46,032 bases of DNA from Candidatus Dactylopiibacterium sp. (GCA_031119555.1 JAVHXQ010000028.1:1-46032); one strand, 5' to 3'; counted from the first letter of the stretch, positions 25,922 to 36,600 are shown. Notes: generated by a model from the sequence alone, not told the origin. Numbers and translations: made by a program.

Positions 25922-27043
25922 TCAGCGCTCGGTGCTCACCGGCAGGGCAAAACCGTGCTGTTTGAGAAGAGCGTGACGACGGGCCGACTCCAGATCCGAC
26001 GCCACCATCTCCGCGCACATCTGCTGAACCGTGATCTCGGGCACCCAGCCCAGCTTCGTCTTCGCCTTGGTCGGGTCGCCCAGCAGGGTTTCCACCTCGG
26101 CGGGGCGGAAGTAGCGCGGGTCGATGCGCACGATCGTGTCCCCCACCTTCACCGCCGGCGCCAGCTCGCCCTGGACCGCATCGACGATGCCGACTTCTTC
26201 CACGCCCTGACCTTCGAAGCGCAACCGGATCCCCAGATGCTCCGCGCTCCACAGGATGAACTGGCGCACGCTGTACTGGACTCCCGTGGCAATCACGAAA
26301 TCTTCCGGCTGCTCCTGTTGCAGCATCATCCATTGCATGCGCACGTAATCCTTCGCATGCCCCCAGTCGCGCAACGAGTCGATGTTGCCCATGTAGAGGC
26401 ACTGCTCCAGCCCTTGCGCGATGTTCGCGAGGCCGCGCGTGATCTTGCGCGTCACGAACGTCTCGCCACGGCGCGGAGACTCGTGGTTGAACAGGATCCC
26501 GTTGCAGGCGTACATGCCGTAGGCCTCGCGATAGTTAACCGCGATCCAGTAGGCGTAGAGCTTGGCCACAGCATACGGGCTACGAGGGTGGAAGGGCGTG
26601 CTCTCGCGCTGCGGAACCTCCTGCACGAGCCCGTACAGCTCCGACGTCGAGGCCTGATAGAAGCGGGTCTTCTTCTCCAGCCCCAGCAGACGGATCGCTT
26701 CGAGCAAACGCAGGGTGCCGATCGCATCCACGTCGGCCGTGTACTCAGGCGACTCGAAACTGACCGCAACGTGCGATTGCGCCCCCAGGTTGTACACCTC
26801 GTCGGGCTGTACCTCCTGCAGGATGCGCGTCAGGTTCGAAGTGTCCGCGAGGTCTCCGTAATGCAGCTTGAAGCGCGCATTCTGCATGTGCGGATCTTCG
26901 TAGATGTGATCCACCCGCTGGGTGTTGAACAGCGAGGCACGACGCTTGATCCCATGGACTTCGTACCCCTTCTCCAGCAAAAACTCGGCAAGGTAGGAGC
27001 CATCCTGACCGGTCACCCCGGTGATAAGTGCTGTCTTCCGCAT
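25922..27043 (-). CDS. gmd: GDP-mannose 4,6-dehydratase
   Basis: A 373-residue full-length Gmd: GVTGQDG (9-15), KRRASLFNT (33-41), STSE with Glu135, Tyr157/Lys161 and [21 protein letters not shown], which is the region missing from the truncated copy at 14-811. Cytoplasmic NADP-dependent enzyme of the GDP-L-fucose and GDP-D-rhamnose pathways. The ATG at 27043 gives the conserved N-terminus MRKTALITG. Next to fcl in the usual gmd-fcl order. Confidence 0.95.
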   Translation of the reverse strand: MRKTALITGVTGQDGSYLAEFLLEKGYEVHGIKRRASLFNTQRVDHIYEDPHMQNARFKLHYGDLADTSNLTRILQEVQPDEVYNLGAQSHVAVSFESPEYTADVDAIGTLRLLEAIRLLGLEKKTRFYQASTSELYGLVQEVPQRESTPFHPRSPYAVAKLYAYWIAVNYREAYGMYACNGILFNHESPRRGETFVTRKITRGLANIAQGLEQCLYMGNIDSLRDWGHAKDYVRMQWMMLQQEQPEDFVIATGVQYSVRQFILWSAEHLGIRLRFEGQGVEEVGIVDAVQGELAPAVKVGDTIVRIDPRYFRPAEVETLLGDPTKAKTKLGWVPEITVQQMCAEMVASDLESARRHALLKQHGFALPVSTER

Positions 27044-27067
27044 TCTCTGTGAACCAACGCTTTCTAG

Positions 27068-28096
27068 TTAGTAGGTTGTGTTGTTCTGACGATCTACGTG
27101 GTACTCACGGTACCACTCCACGAAACGCTCCACGCCCTCCGCCAGCGGAGTGCCCGGCGTGAAACCGGTCCAGGCGGTCAGGGCGGAAACGTCCGACGAC
27201 GTGACGGGCACGTCGCCGGCCTGCATGGGCAGGAATTCCTTCTCGGCGGTCTTCCCGAGGGCGGCTTCGAGGGCGGCGATGAAATCCATCAGGGGCACGG
27301 GCGCCTGGTTGCCGATGTTGAAGACGCGGTAGGGTGCCCGCGAAGTGGCTGGATTGGGAGCCTTGCCATCGTAACCGGCATCGGGCTCCGCCGGGCGGTC
27401 GAGGCTGCGGACGACCCCTTCGACGATATCGTCGATGTAGGTGAAATCGCGCAGCATCTGGCCGTGGTTGAAGACCTTGATCGGGCGCCCCTCGAGGATC
27501 GCGCTGGTGAACAGCCACGGCGCCATGTCCGGCCGCCCCCAGGGCCCATAGACCGTGAAAAAGCGCAGGCCGGTGGTGGGAATGCCGTAGAGGTGGCTGT
27601 AGGTGTGGGCCATGAGCTCGTTGGCCTTCTTGGTGGCGGCGTACAGGCTCACGGGGTGATCGACGGCGTCCTGCTCCGAGAAGGGCGTTTTCTCGTTGCC
27701 GCCATAGACGCTCGAACTCGAGGCATACACCAGATGCTCGACGCGGTGATGGCGACAGCCTTCGAGGATATTCACGAAGCCCACCAGATTGGAGTCCACG
27801 TAGGCATGGGGATTCTGCAGCGAGTAACGCACCCCCGCCTGGGCGCCCAGGTGCACGACACGGTGAAAGCCTTCCTCGGCAAAGAGCCGCTCGATGCCCG
27901 CGCGGTCGGCGAGATCGAGCTCGATGAAGCGGAAGCGGGCGTGCGGCGCGAGCCGGTCCAGACGGTCGCGCTTGAGCCGGGGGTCGTAATAGTCGTTGAG
28001 ATTGTCGATGCCGACGACTTCGTCGCCGCGCGCGAGCAGGCGCTGCGCGGTGTGCATGCCGATGAAACCGGCGGCGCCGGTGACAAGAATTTTCAT
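27068..28096 (-). CDS. UDP-glucuronate 4-epimerase (CapI type)
   Basis: A 342-residue short-chain epimerase: GAAGFIG (7-13), NLNDYYDP (32-39, typical of CapI/UDP-glucuronate epimerases), SSSSVYG (126-132), Tyr152/Lys156 (YAATK) and [14 protein letters not shown]. It would interconvert UDP-GlcA and UDP-GalA, supplying an acidic sugar. A UDP-glucose dehydrogenase, needed upstream, is not in the window. It starts about 44 bases after a strong terminator and reads into gmd. Confidence 0.85.
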   Translation of the reverse strand: MKILVTGAAGFIGMHTAQRLLARGDEVVGIDNLNDYYDPRLKRDRLDRLAPHARFRFIELDLADRAGIERLFAEEGFHRVVHLGAQAGVRYSLQNPHAYVDSNLVGFVNILEGCRHHRVEHLVYASSSSVYGGNEKTPFSEQDAVDHPVSLYAATKKANELMAHTYSHLYGIPTTGLRFFTVYGPWGRPDMAPWLFTSAILEGRPIKVFNHGQMLRDFTYIDDIVEGVVRSLDRPAEPDAGYDGKAPNPATSRAPYRVFNIGNQAPVPLMDFIAALEAALGKTAEKEFLPMQAGDVPVTSSDVSALTAWTGFTPGTPLAEGVERFVEWYREYHVDRQNNTTY

Positions 28097-28121
28097 GGTG
28101 CGCGGCCTTCCGGTCCAGACG

Positions 28122-28138
28122 GGGCGGCCTCGCCGCCC
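28122..28138 (-). repeat. Second hairpin upstream of the capI-like gene
   Basis: GGGCGGC (28122-28128) and GCCGCCC (28132-28138) pair with a 3-base loop, directly after the terminator at 28140-28166. It lies in the leader or promoter zone of the capI-like gene; function unknown. Confidence 0.5.
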
Positions 28139-28139
28139 A

Positions 28140-28166
28140 TAAAAAATGCGGCGTTCAGCGCCGCAT
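28140..28166 (-). terminator. Rho-independent terminator of the waaE-like gene, stop codon in the loop
   Basis: Reading leftward, ATGCGGCG / CGCCGCAT form a perfect 8-bp stem around the 5-base loop CTGAA, followed by six T. The 5' arm encodes the last codons and the TGA stop (28155-28157) lies in the loop. Strong by shape. It separates the LPS core gene from the capI-gmd-fcl operon, so that operon needs its own promoter in a very short space, or read-through. Confidence 0.85.
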
Positions 28167-28907
28167 GATCTCGATCATCTTCGCATACTTGGAGAAGCTG
28201 TTGAAACAGCCGATGAGAATATGGATGAGCCCCGGCACGCCGTCCAGAAACCCCAGCCGCAATACATAGAATTTCACGAAGCGGAAGGCCGGGCTCAGCA
28301 GCAGTTTGCTGGAGGGCATGGGCGCGCCTTCCTCGACGAGCGCGCGCGCGGCGAGCGTCGTGTAGCGGTTCTGCTTGGCCAGGTAGGTTTCTATGGTGTC
28401 TTCCGAGTGGTGCAGCAGGTCGCCGCGCAGGCGGCCCACGATGCCCAGCGTGATGACCTTCTCGTGCACCACGTCGTCGGACCAGCGCGCCTGCCGGCGG
28501 TCGAAGAGGCGCAGCGACAGATCCGGGTAGCCTTCGCCATGGTGCAGGTAACGGCCGAGAAAGCGGTTGCGGCGCGGGAACTCGTAGAACAGGTGGGTGG
28601 GCGCGGCCAGCTCGGCCTCTATGCTCGCGCGCAGCTCGGGCGAGACGATCTCGTCGGAATCCACGCACAGCACCCAGTCGTGCGCGGCCTGTTCGATCGC
28701 GAACTGCTTCTGCGGCCCGAAGCCACGCCACGGCTCCTCGATCACACGCGCGCCGAATTCGGCCAGCACGTCCAGCGTGCCATCGGTGCTGCCCGAGTCC
28801 ACGGCCAGGATCTCCTCGCAGAACGCCAGGGATTCAAGCGTGGCACGCAGGGAACCGGCGCAATCGCGCGTGATCAGCACGGCAGACAGAGGCAGGCGAG
28901 CGGTCAT
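28155..28907 (-). CDS. LPS core GT2 glycosyltransferase (WaaE/KdtX type)
   Basis: A 250-residue GT2 enzyme: [18 protein letters not shown] (7-24), [14 protein letters not shown] as the metal site, and [15 protein letters not shown] with VHEKV, typical of the LPS inner-core beta-glucosyltransferase WaaE group. The C-terminus is membrane-associated ([28 protein letters not shown]). It acts on lipid A-core at the cytoplasmic side of the inner membrane. It starts at the ATG at 28907, divergent from waaC with 64 bases between starts. Confidence 0.85.
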   Translation of the reverse strand: MTARLPLSAVLITRDCAGSLRATLESLAFCEEILAVDSGSTDGTLDVLAEFGARVIEEPWRGFGPQKQFAIEQAAHDWVLCVDSDEIVSPELRASIEAELAAPTHLFYEFPRRNRFLGRYLHHGEGYPDLSLRLFDRRQARWSDDVVHEKVITLGIVGRLRGDLLHHSEDTIETYLAKQNRYTTLAARALVEEGAPMPSSKLLLSPAFRFVKFYVLRLGFLDGVPGLIHILIGCFNSFSKYAKMIEIMRR

Positions 28908-28971
28908 GAAGGGCAGTCCGGGTTTACAATCCGGGCGCCATTCTATGCCAGACCAGCCCTTATCCCCTCGC

Positions 28972-29928
28972 ATGCGCTCAGTCCTGCTCGTCAAAACCTC
29001 GTCGCTGGGGGATGTCATCCACAACCTGCCCGTCGCGAGCGACCTGCTGCGCCACTGGCCACAACTGGCCATCGACTGGGTCGTGGAAGAGAACTTCGCC
29101 GAAGTGCCGCGCCTGCACCCGGGCGTGCGCGACGTGATTCCGGTGGCGATCCGGCGCTGGCGCAAGCAGCTGGGCCGCGGCGAGACCTGGCGCGAAATCG
29201 CGGCTTTCCGCCGGCGCCTGCGCGCCAACTGCTACGACCTCGTGATCGATACCCAGGGCCTGACCAAGAGCGCGCTCATCACGCGGCTCGCCGACGGCCT
29301 GCGCTGCGGCTTCGATGCGGCCAGCGCGCGCGAGCCCCTGGCCGCGCGTTTCTACGACTGCCGCTACGCCATCCCGCGCAACGCGCACGCCGTCGAGCGC
29401 AACCGCTGGCTTGCCGCCGCCGCCGCCGGCTACGCGCCCGACCTGCCCCTGCGCTACGGCCTGCATCCGTCCATGCAAGCCGCCGCCAACACCTGCATCC
29501 TGCTCACGGCCACGAGTCGCGACGACAAACTGTGGCCCGAAACCCACTGGCAGGCGCTCGGCCAGCGCCTTGCCGCGCGGGGCCTGACCTGCCTGCTGCC
29601 GGCCGGCAGCGCGCGCGAGCGCGAGCGCGCCGCGCGCATCGCGACGGGCATTCCCGGCGCCAGCCTGGCGCCCCCCTCCTCGCTGGGCGAACTCGCCAGC
29701 CTCATGGCCGCCGCGCGCGGCGTGGTCGGCGTGGACACCGGCCTCACGCATCTCGCCGCAGCGCTCGACCGCCCCGTCGTGGCGCTGTACGTGGCGACCG
29801 ACCCCGGCCTCACCGGCGTGCATGCCGGCGCGCGCGCCCTCAACCTGGGCGGCAAGGGCCAATGCCCGAGCCCCGACGACGTGTTCGGCACGCTTGCGCC
29901 GCAGCTCGACGGCCTGGTCGCGCCATGA
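28972..29928 (+). CDS. waaC: LPS heptosyltransferase I
   Basis: A 318-residue GT9 enzyme that adds the first L,D-heptose to Kdo2-lipid A. N-terminal KTSSLGDVIHNLP (8-20), then VIDTQGLTKSAL, and the C-terminal GVVGVDTGLTHLAAALDRPVV region of ADP-heptose transferases. The ATG at 28972 is chosen for the conserved MRSVLLVKTSS start; an in-frame ATG 27 bases upstream is possible. It overlaps waaA by 4 bases (ATGA). Confidence 0.95.
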   Translation: MRSVLLVKTSSLGDVIHNLPVASDLLRHWPQLAIDWVVEENFAEVPRLHPGVRDVIPVAIRRWRKQLGRGETWREIAAFRRRLRANCYDLVIDTQGLTKSALITRLADGLRCGFDAASAREPLAARFYDCRYAIPRNAHAVERNRWLAAAAAGYAPDLPLRYGLHPSMQAAANTCILLTATSRDDKLWPETHWQALGQRLAARGLTCLLPAGSARERERAARIATGIPGASLAPPSSLGELASLMAAARGVVGVDTGLTHLAAALDRPVVALYVATDPGLTGVHAGARALNLGGKGQCPSPDDVFGTLAPQLDGLVAP

Positions 29929-31184
29929 ACCGCCTCGCCTACTCCGCCCTCTGGCACCTCGCGCTGCCGCTCGTGGCGCTGCGCCTCGCCTGGCGTGCCC
30001 GCCGCCAGCCCGAATATCTGCACCACCTTGCCGAGCGCTTCGGTGCCGCCCCGCGCGCGGGCGCCCGGCCGCGCCTGTGGCTGCACGCGGTGTCGGTCGG
30101 CGAGACGCGCGCGGCCCAGCCCGTCGTGCGCCAGCTGCTTGCGCGCTACCCCACGCACGACGTCCTTCTCACCCACATGACGCCCACCGGCCGGGCGACC
30201 GGCGCGGAACTCTTCGGCGGCGAACCGCGCGTGCAGCAGGCCTACCTGCCCTACGACCTGCCCTGGGCGCAGGCCCGCTTTCTGGCGCGGGCCCGGCCCG
30301 CGCTGGGGGTCGTCATGGAAACCGAGGTGTGGCCCAACCTCATGCGCGCGGCGCGCCGGGCGGGCCTGCCCATGCTGCTTGCCAACGCGCGTCTGTCCGC
30401 CCGCTCGGCACGCGGCTACCAGCGCCTGGGCGCGCTCGCGCACGACGCCTTCGCGTCGTTCGCCGAAGTGCTGGCACAGACCGACGACGACGCGCGACGC
30501 CTCGCCGCCTGCGGCGCCCGCGCGCCGCGCGTATGCGGCAACGTGAAGTTCGATGTCGAACTGCCGCCCGAGCGTCTGGCGCTCGGAGAGCGCTTTCGCG
30601 CCGCCGTGCCGGGCCGCCCGGTGATACTCGCCGCGAGCACGCGTGAAGGCGAGGAAGGCCCGCTGCTCGAGGCGTTTGCGCGTCATGCGCCCGCCGACGC
30701 GCTGCTGGTGCTGGTGCCGCGCCATCCGCAGCGTTTCGACGACGTGGCGGCGCTGGTCCGCAAGCAGGGCCTCACGCTGGCACGGCGCAGCGCGGGCAGC
30801 GTGATCGGGGCGGAGGTCCGCGTCTGGCTGGGCGACTCGATGGGCGAGATGGCGGCCTATTACCGCATGGCCGATGTCGCCCTCATCGGTGGCAGCTGGC
30901 AGCCGCTGGGGGGCCAGAACCTCATCGAGGCCTGCGCCGCCGGCACGCCGGTGCTCATCGGTCCGCACACCTTCAACTTCGCCGACGCCACCGAAAAGGC
31001 CATCGCCGCGGGCGCGGCGCTGCGTTGCGCGGACGCCGGCGCGGCCTTGCGCGAGGCCGCGCGTCTCATCGCCGACACGGCCACCCGCCAGCACATGGGT
31101 GCGGCGGGCGCGGCCTTCGCCGCCGCCAACCGGGGCGCCACGGCACGCACGCTGGAAGCCGTCGCGCGGGCACTGGGCACCTGA
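29925..31184 (+). CDS. waaA: 3-deoxy-D-manno-octulosonic acid transferase
   Basis: A 419-residue Kdo transferase acting on lipid IVA. N-terminal membrane anchor, then LHAVSVGET (53-61, with the conserved Glu60), LLTHMTPTGR, METEVWPNL, LANARLS, GNVKFD and GGSWQPLGGQNLIEACAAGTPV. Full length for the family. Translationally coupled to waaC. It converges on tolC with 55 bases between stops; that gap is GC-rich with a possible CCGCCG/CGGCGG hairpin but no T run. Confidence 0.95.
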   Translation: MNRLAYSALWHLALPLVALRLAWRARRQPEYLHHLAERFGAAPRAGARPRLWLHAVSVGETRAAQPVVRQLLARYPTHDVLLTHMTPTGRATGAELFGGEPRVQQAYLPYDLPWAQARFLARARPALGVVMETEVWPNLMRAARRAGLPMLLANARLSARSARGYQRLGALAHDAFASFAEVLAQTDDDARRLAACGARAPRVCGNVKFDVELPPERLALGERFRAAVPGRPVILAASTREGEEGPLLEAFARHAPADALLVLVPRHPQRFDDVAALVRKQGLTLARRSAGSVIGAEVRVWLGDSMGEMAAYYRMADVALIGGSWQPLGGQNLIEACAAGTPVLIGPHTFNFADATEKAIAAGAALRCADAGAALREAARLIADTATRQHMGAAGAAFAAANRGATARTLEAVARALGT

Positions 31185-31239
31185 TGCCCGGGCGGCCGCG
31201 CCCCGCCGGGATGCGCGCGGCGGGCCTGCCAGGCGCCGC

Positions 31240-32553
31240 TCAGTGTTCCAGCAGCGCGTTGATCTCTTCGAGATCCCGTTCCGACAGGGTACCGACCGCG
31301 AGCTTGAGCTTCACCTGCGCGATCAGCGTGTCGTAGCGCGCCTTGGCGAGTTGCTGGCGCGTGGTGGCGAGCTGGCTCTGCGCGTCGAGCACGTCCTTGT
31401 TGATCTTCACGCCGACCTCGTAGCCCAGCCGGTTCGATTCGAGCGCGCTCATCGACGAACGCACGGCGGCCTCATAGCCGCGCACCTGCGCGATGCCGCT
31501 GGTCACGCCGAGGTAGGCCTGCCTGGCGGACTGCCCGGCGCCCCGGCGCACGTTCTCGAGATCGTCGATGGCCTTGGATTCCAGTGCCGCGGCTTCGCGC
31601 ACCTTCGACTGCGTCGCGCCCCCCTGGAACAACGGCAGCGTGGCCTGCACGCCCACCATCCAGGTCCGGGTTTCGGTGGGCAGGCCCGAGCTGCCGTTGG
31701 TGGCATGGTTGCGGCCCACGCTGCCCACGGCATCGATGGTGGGCAGATGGCCGGCGCGCGCGCTCTCGAGGCTGCGCGCGGCGATCTCGCGATTGATCTG
31801 CTGGCTCGCCACGCTCACGTTGCCGGTGAAGGCGGCCTGCGCCCAGGCTTCGGCATCCGCCGGCGCGGGCGCGGCCAGCGTCACGCCCTGGCGCAGGCGC
31901 GCGAGCACGGGCGGCTCCTTGCCGGTCAGCACGCGCAGCGCTTCGCGCTTGACGTTGACGTCGTTCTGCGCGGCGATCTCCTGCGCCGACGCGATGTCGT
32001 AGCGCGACTGGGCGTCATTCACGTCGGTCACCGTCACGGTGCCCACCTCGAAGCTTTTCTTCGACAGCTCGAGCTGCTCGTTGGCCGCCGCGCGCAGTTG
32101 CTGCACGGAGTTGAGCACGTCCTGCGCGTTGAGCAGGTCGAAGTAAGCCTGCGTGACGCGCTGCATGAGATCCATCTGCGCGGAGGCGAACTGCGATTCG
32201 GCGAGCCGCACCTGCAGCTCGCCCTGCTTGACGGCCACCCAGTTCTGCCAGCGGAACAGCGGCTGCGAGAGATTCAGCGAATACCCGTTGCTGTTGTAGC
32301 CATAGGTGCGCGCCGTGGGCTGGCTCGCGTCCACGTTGTTGTAGCCGGAATTGGCCGAGGCGTTGATCGAGGGCAGCAGGCCCGCGCGCGCCTGGGGCAG
32401 CTTCTCGCGACCGGCCTCGAGGGCGTAGCGCGCCGAGGAGAAGACCGGATCGCTCGACAGCGCGTCGCGATAGACCCCCAGCAGATCGGACGACTGGGCA
32501 AGGACGGCTCCGGGGCCGAAGGCCATCAGGAGCAGGGCAAGACGCATCTTCAA
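31240..32553 (-). CDS. tolC: TolC-family outer membrane channel
   Basis: A 437-residue outer-membrane efflux protein with a signal peptide (MRLALLLMAFGPGAVLAQS) and two outer-membrane-efflux repeats with long helices (for example SLNLSQPLFRWQNW, GVQATLPLFQGGATQSKV). It starts with TTG at 32553, where GGAG lies six bases upstream; the ATG at 32547 is the alternative. It could serve the RND pump encoded 1.1 kb upstream on the same strand, with rhodanese and pcm between them. This order, facing waaA, recurs in betaproteobacteria. Confidence 0.92.
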   Translation of the reverse strand: MKMRLALLLMAFGPGAVLAQSSDLLGVYRDALSSDPVFSSARYALEAGREKLPQARAGLLPSINASANSGYNNVDASQPTARTYGYNSNGYSLNLSQPLFRWQNWVAVKQGELQVRLAESQFASAQMDLMQRVTQAYFDLLNAQDVLNSVQQLRAAANEQLELSKKSFEVGTVTVTDVNDAQSRYDIASAQEIAAQNDVNVKREALRVLTGKEPPVLARLRQGVTLAAPAPADAEAWAQAAFTGNVSVASQQINREIAARSLESARAGHLPTIDAVGSVGRNHATNGSSGLPTETRTWMVGVQATLPLFQGGATQSKVREAAALESKAIDDLENVRRGAGQSARQAYLGVTSGIAQVRGYEAAVRSSMSALESNRLGYEVGVKINKDVLDAQSQLATTRQQLAKARYDTLIAQVKLKLAVGTLSERDLEEINALLEH

Positions 32554-32573
32554 TTTTGACTCCGTGCGGATTT

Positions 32574-32900
32574 TCAGTAGCGCGGCATGCCGGGCGCCAC
32601 TCGCAGCGCCCAGGCGTCGATGCCGCCGGTCAGGTTGTAGAGCTGGGTGAAGCCCTGCTGGGCCAGGAACAGCGCCACGCGCTGGCTGCGCATGCCGTGA
32701 TGGCAGATGCAGACCACGGGGCGCGTGGCGTCGAGCAGATGGGCGCGCGCGGGGATCTCGGCCATCGGCACGGCCTCGCTGCCCGGCAGCGCCACGTGCT
32801 CGACTTCCCACGGCTCGCGCACGTCGAGCAGGAGCGGCGCGGGGCGGGCCGCGTCGGCCAGCCACGCGGCAAGGTCTTCGGGCGCGAGCGGGGTGATCAT
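32574..32900 (-). CDS. Single-domain rhodanese-like sulfurtransferase
   Basis: A 108-residue rhodanese domain with LLLDVREPWEVEHVALPGS (23-41) and the active-site loop CHHGMRS with Cys66. A persulfide carrier of unknown partner, cytoplasmic. It lies 7 bases after pcm and 20 bases before tolC. Confidence 0.9.
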   Translation of the reverse strand: MITPLAPEDLAAWLADAARPAPLLLDVREPWEVEHVALPGSEAVPMAEIPARAHLLDATRPVVCICHHGMRSQRVALFLAQQGFTQLYNLTGGIDAWALRVAPGMPRY

Positions 32901-32907
32901 CGCGGCC

Positions 32908-33564
32908 TCAGAGCGTGAAGCCCGCCAGCGTGGGCGCGCGCAGCGCCCCCACCCGCGTTTCGAACAGGCCCTGGCTGTGCACGCCTCCCTCGGGGCTGCG
33001 GCGCACCAGGCGCGCGCTCATGAGCGGCGCGCGCCCCACGAAGGCGAACAGCCGGCCGCCCGGCTTGAGCTGTTCGAGCCAGACGGCGGGCAGGGCCTCG
33101 ACCGCGCCGGTGGCCACGATGAGATCGAACGGCGCCTCGCCCGCACAGCCCGGCAGGCCGTCGCCCAGCGTCACGCTCACGTTGGCCACGCCCGCGGCGG
33201 CCAGGTTGTGACGCGCGAACTCGGCGTTCTGCGCATCGATCTCGAAGCCATGCACGTGCTCGGCATGCGCGGCGAGCAAGGCCGCGAGGTAGCCCGAGCC
33301 CACGCCGATCAGCAGCACGGATTCTCCCCGCCGCGGCGCCACCGCCTGCAGCAGACGCCCCGTGACCTCGGGCGTGAGCATGGCGTCCCCGCCCGGCAAC
33401 GGCAGCGCCACGTCGGCGAAGGCGAGACCGCGCCGCGCGGGCGCGACGAAACGCTCGCGGCGCACCAGCCCGAGCGTTTCGATGGTCTGCGGCGTCAGGA
33501 TCACGGCCGGCCGGATGGTCTGCTCGACCATGTTGAACCGCGCCTGTTCGATGTCCATTCCCAT
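32908..33564 (-). CDS. Protein-L-isoaspartate O-methyltransferase family protein
   Basis: A 218-residue PCMT-family methyltransferase: N-terminal ARFNMVEQTIRP (8-19), ERFVAPARRGLAFAD, and SAM motif I VLLIGVGSGYLAALLA (83-98). The usual post-I and substrate motifs are only partly conserved (the GGSMTISxP block reads PGGDAMLTP), so repair activity is likely but not certain. The ATG at 33564 has GGAGAGG eight bases upstream. First gene of pcm-rhodanese-tolC. Confidence 0.82.
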   Translation of the reverse strand: MGMDIEQARFNMVEQTIRPAVILTPQTIETLGLVRRERFVAPARRGLAFADVALPLPGGDAMLTPEVTGRLLQAVAPRRGESVLLIGVGSGYLAALLAAHAEHVHGFEIDAQNAEFARHNLAAAGVANVSVTLGDGLPGCAGEAPFDLIVATGAVEALPAVWLEQLKPGGRLFAFVGRAPLMSARLVRRSPEGGVHSQGLFETRVGALRAPTLAGFTL

Positions 33565-33604
33565 TTGCGAGCCTCTCCGTCGTCGGGTCTGAGCCCGGTC
33601 AGGC

Positions 33605-33644
33605 ATTCTATCCTTGCGCGCGGCGGCTTCGCGCCGGCCGCGCG
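33605..33644 (-). promoter_or_regulatory. Hairpin after the RND gene and candidate -10 box of pcm
   Basis: A long GC stem, CGCGCGGCGGC (33617-33627) against 33633-33644 with one bulged base and a TTCGC loop, lies right after the RND stop but has no T run. Next to it TAGAAT (33605-33610) could be a -10 box for pcm; no convincing -35. Both calls are tentative. Confidence 0.3.
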
Positions 33645-33649
33645 GGTCT

Positions 33650-36600
33650 TTACGCGCTCTTTACCTTGGGCGCGCGGCCAACGCGATACCACGCCGCGTA
33701 CAGCGCCGGCAGGAACAGCAGGGTCAGCAGCGTGGCCACCGCCAGCCCCCCCATGATGGCCACCGCCATCGGTCCGAAGAAGACCGAGCGCGACAGCGGA
33801 ATCATCGCCAGGATCGCGGCCGCGGCCGTCAGCATGATGGGCCGGAAGCGACGCACCGTGGCCTCCACGATGGCTTCCGCGCGCGCCACGCCGGCCCGCT
33901 CGTCCTGGTCTATCTGGTCGATCAGGATCACCGAGTTGCGCATGATCATGCCCGACAGCGCGATCGTCCCCAGCATCGCGACGAAGCCGAAGGGCTGGCG
34001 GAACACGATGAGCGCGAGCGTCACGCCTATCATCCCCAGCGGCGCCGTGAGCACCACCATGGTCATGCGCGAGAAGCTGTGCAGCTGCAGCATCAGCACC
34101 GTGAGCACGACCAGCACGAACAAGGGCACGCCATGCGCGACCGAGTCGCCGCCCTTCGCGCTCTCCTCGACCGCGCCGCCGGTCTCGAGGTGGTAGCCCA
34201 GCGGCAGGGCGCGGCGGATCTCTTCGAGGCGCGGCGTGAGGCTGGCCACGATCTGCGCCGGCTGCACGCCGCCGTACAGGTTGGCGCGCACCGTCACCGT
34301 GGGCAGCTGGTTGCGGCGCCACACGATGCCGGGCTCGAAGCCGTACTCCAGGGTGGCGATCTGCGCGAGCGACACGCCGCGCCCGCTGCCGGTGGGAATC
34401 ACGAGCTCCGACAGCCACGCGAGGCCCAGCTCGCGGCGTTCGGCGCGCATCTGCACGGCGATCGTCTCGATGCCTTCGCGCAGCTCGCTCACGCTGGTGG
34501 CGTTGAGCGCGGTGGCCAGGTACTGCTGCACCGCCTCGCGCGACAGCCCCGCGAGGCGTGCCTTCTCGGTATCGACGTGCAGCCGCACCACTTTCGATGC
34601 CTCATCCCAGTCCTTCTGCACGTTGGCGAGTTCCGGCACGCCGCGCATGACGGTGGCCACCTCGTCGGCGATCTGCTGGATGCGCGCGTGATCCGGCCCG
34701 CTCACCCGGTACTGCACCGGAAAGCCCACGGGCGGCCCGGTTTCGAGCCGGTTCAGGGCGGCCCGCAGCTCGGGAAAGTCGGTGTCGAACAAGGTGATGA
34801 GCCGCGCGCGGAGGTCTTCGCGCGCCTCGGCGTCGCGCGCGAGGATCACGAACTGCGCGAAATTCGCCTGCGGCAGTTGCTGGTCGAGCGGCAGGTAGAA
34901 ACGCGGGCTGCCGCCGCCCACGTAGGCCACGTAGTTCTCGATGCCGTCCTGCGCGCGCAGCCACTGCTCGACGCGCTCCACCGAGCGCAGCACGGCCTGC
35001 TGCGAGGCGCCCTGCTGCAGACGCAGATCGAGCAGCAGCTCGGGGCGCACGGAATCCGGGAAGAACTGCTGCGGCACGAAGCGGAAGCCCCAGATCGACA
35101 CCGCGAAGGCGAGCAGCGTGACGCCGATGACGCTCCAGCGATGGGCCACGCAGGCCGCCACGAGACGCCGGAAGCGCATGTAGAAGCGCGAATCGTAGAT
35201 CGCCTGGTCGGGCGCGTGCGGAGCGGGGGCGAGACGCGCGGCCAGGCGCGGCGCGCGCCGGGCGAGCCAGCCGCGCAGGCGCGAGGGCTGCGCGCTGGCG
35301 CGGCTGGCGTGATCGGGCAGCAGGTAGTAGCCGATGAAAGGCACGAAGAGCACCGCCGCCACCCACGACACCAGCAGCGCGATGACGGTGACTTCGAAGA
35401 TCGAGCGCGTGTACTCGCCCGTGGAAGACGCGGCCGTGGCGATCGGCAGGAAGCCCGCGGCCGTGACCAGCGTGCCCGACAGCATGGGCCAGGCCGTCGA
35501 GGTATAGGCGAAGGCGCCGGCCCGGGCGCGGTCCCACCCCTGCTCGATCTTGGTCGCCATCATCTCGACGGCGATGATCGCGTCATCGACGAGCAGACCC
35601 AGGGCGAGGATCAGCGCGCCCAGCGAGATCTTGTGCAGGCCGATGTCGAAGAGATGCATGAACAGGAAGGTGATCGCGAGCACCACCGGAATGCTGATCG
35701 CCACCACGATGCCGGTGCGCAGCCCCAGCGAGAGCAGGCTCACGGCCAGCACGATGACGACCGCCTCGGCCAGCGAATGCACGAAATCCTGCACCGAGGC
35801 GCGCACCGCGCGCGGCTGGTCGGTCACGCGCTCGAGCGCCACGCCCGCCGGCAGCTGGGCCTCGATGCGCCGCGTCGCTTCGTCGAGGTGGCGGCCCAGC
35901 GCGATGATGTCGCCACCGTCGCGCATCGAGACGCCGATGCCCAGCGCCTCGCGCGCCATGAAGCGCATCTGCATCGCGGGCGGGTCGACGTAACCGCGCC
36001 GCACGTCGGCGACGTCGCCGAGCCGGAAAGTGCGCCCGCCCGCGCGCACGGGCATCGCGCGGACGTCGTCGAGCGAGGCGAACTCGCCGGCCGCGCGCAG
36101 GTAGATGCGCTCGTCGCGCAGTTCGAAGTAGCCCCCCGCGAGCTTGGCGTTCTGTTCGCTCACGGCCGCCGCCAGCTGCTGCGGATTGATGCCCAGCGTG
36201 GCGAGCTTGAGCGGCGAGAACTCGATGTAGACACGCTGCTGCTGCTCGCCGAAGAACGTCACCTTGCCCACGTCGGGCAGGCTCAGCAGCTCCTGGCGGA
36301 TCGCCTCGGCGTAGCGCTTGAGCTCCGAGTACGAGAGCCCGTCGCCCGTCAACGCGAAGATGTTGCCGAAGGTATCGCCGAACTCATCGTTGAAGAAGGG
36401 CCCGCTCACGCCCGTCGGCAGTGTGTAGCGGATGTCGCCGATGCGCTTCCTGACCTGATACCAGATCGCCGGCATCGCGCTCGAATGCAGCGAGTCGCGC
36501 GCGATCACGATCACCTGCGATTCGCCGGGCCGCGAATAGCTGCGCAGGGTCTCGATCTCGTTCATCTCGCGCAGCTTGGTCTCGATCTTGTCGGTAACCT

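Noticed and set aside
28908-28971. Divergent promoters for waaC and the waaE-like gene
   Set aside because: Only partial hexamers (TTTACA, TACAAT) without correct spacing; a promoter must exist nearby but I cannot place it.
28146-29924. N-terminal extension of waaA reading back through waaC and the waaE-like gene
   Set aside because: The conserved WaaA start is at 29925 with an ATGA overlap; the extension is noncoding in that frame.
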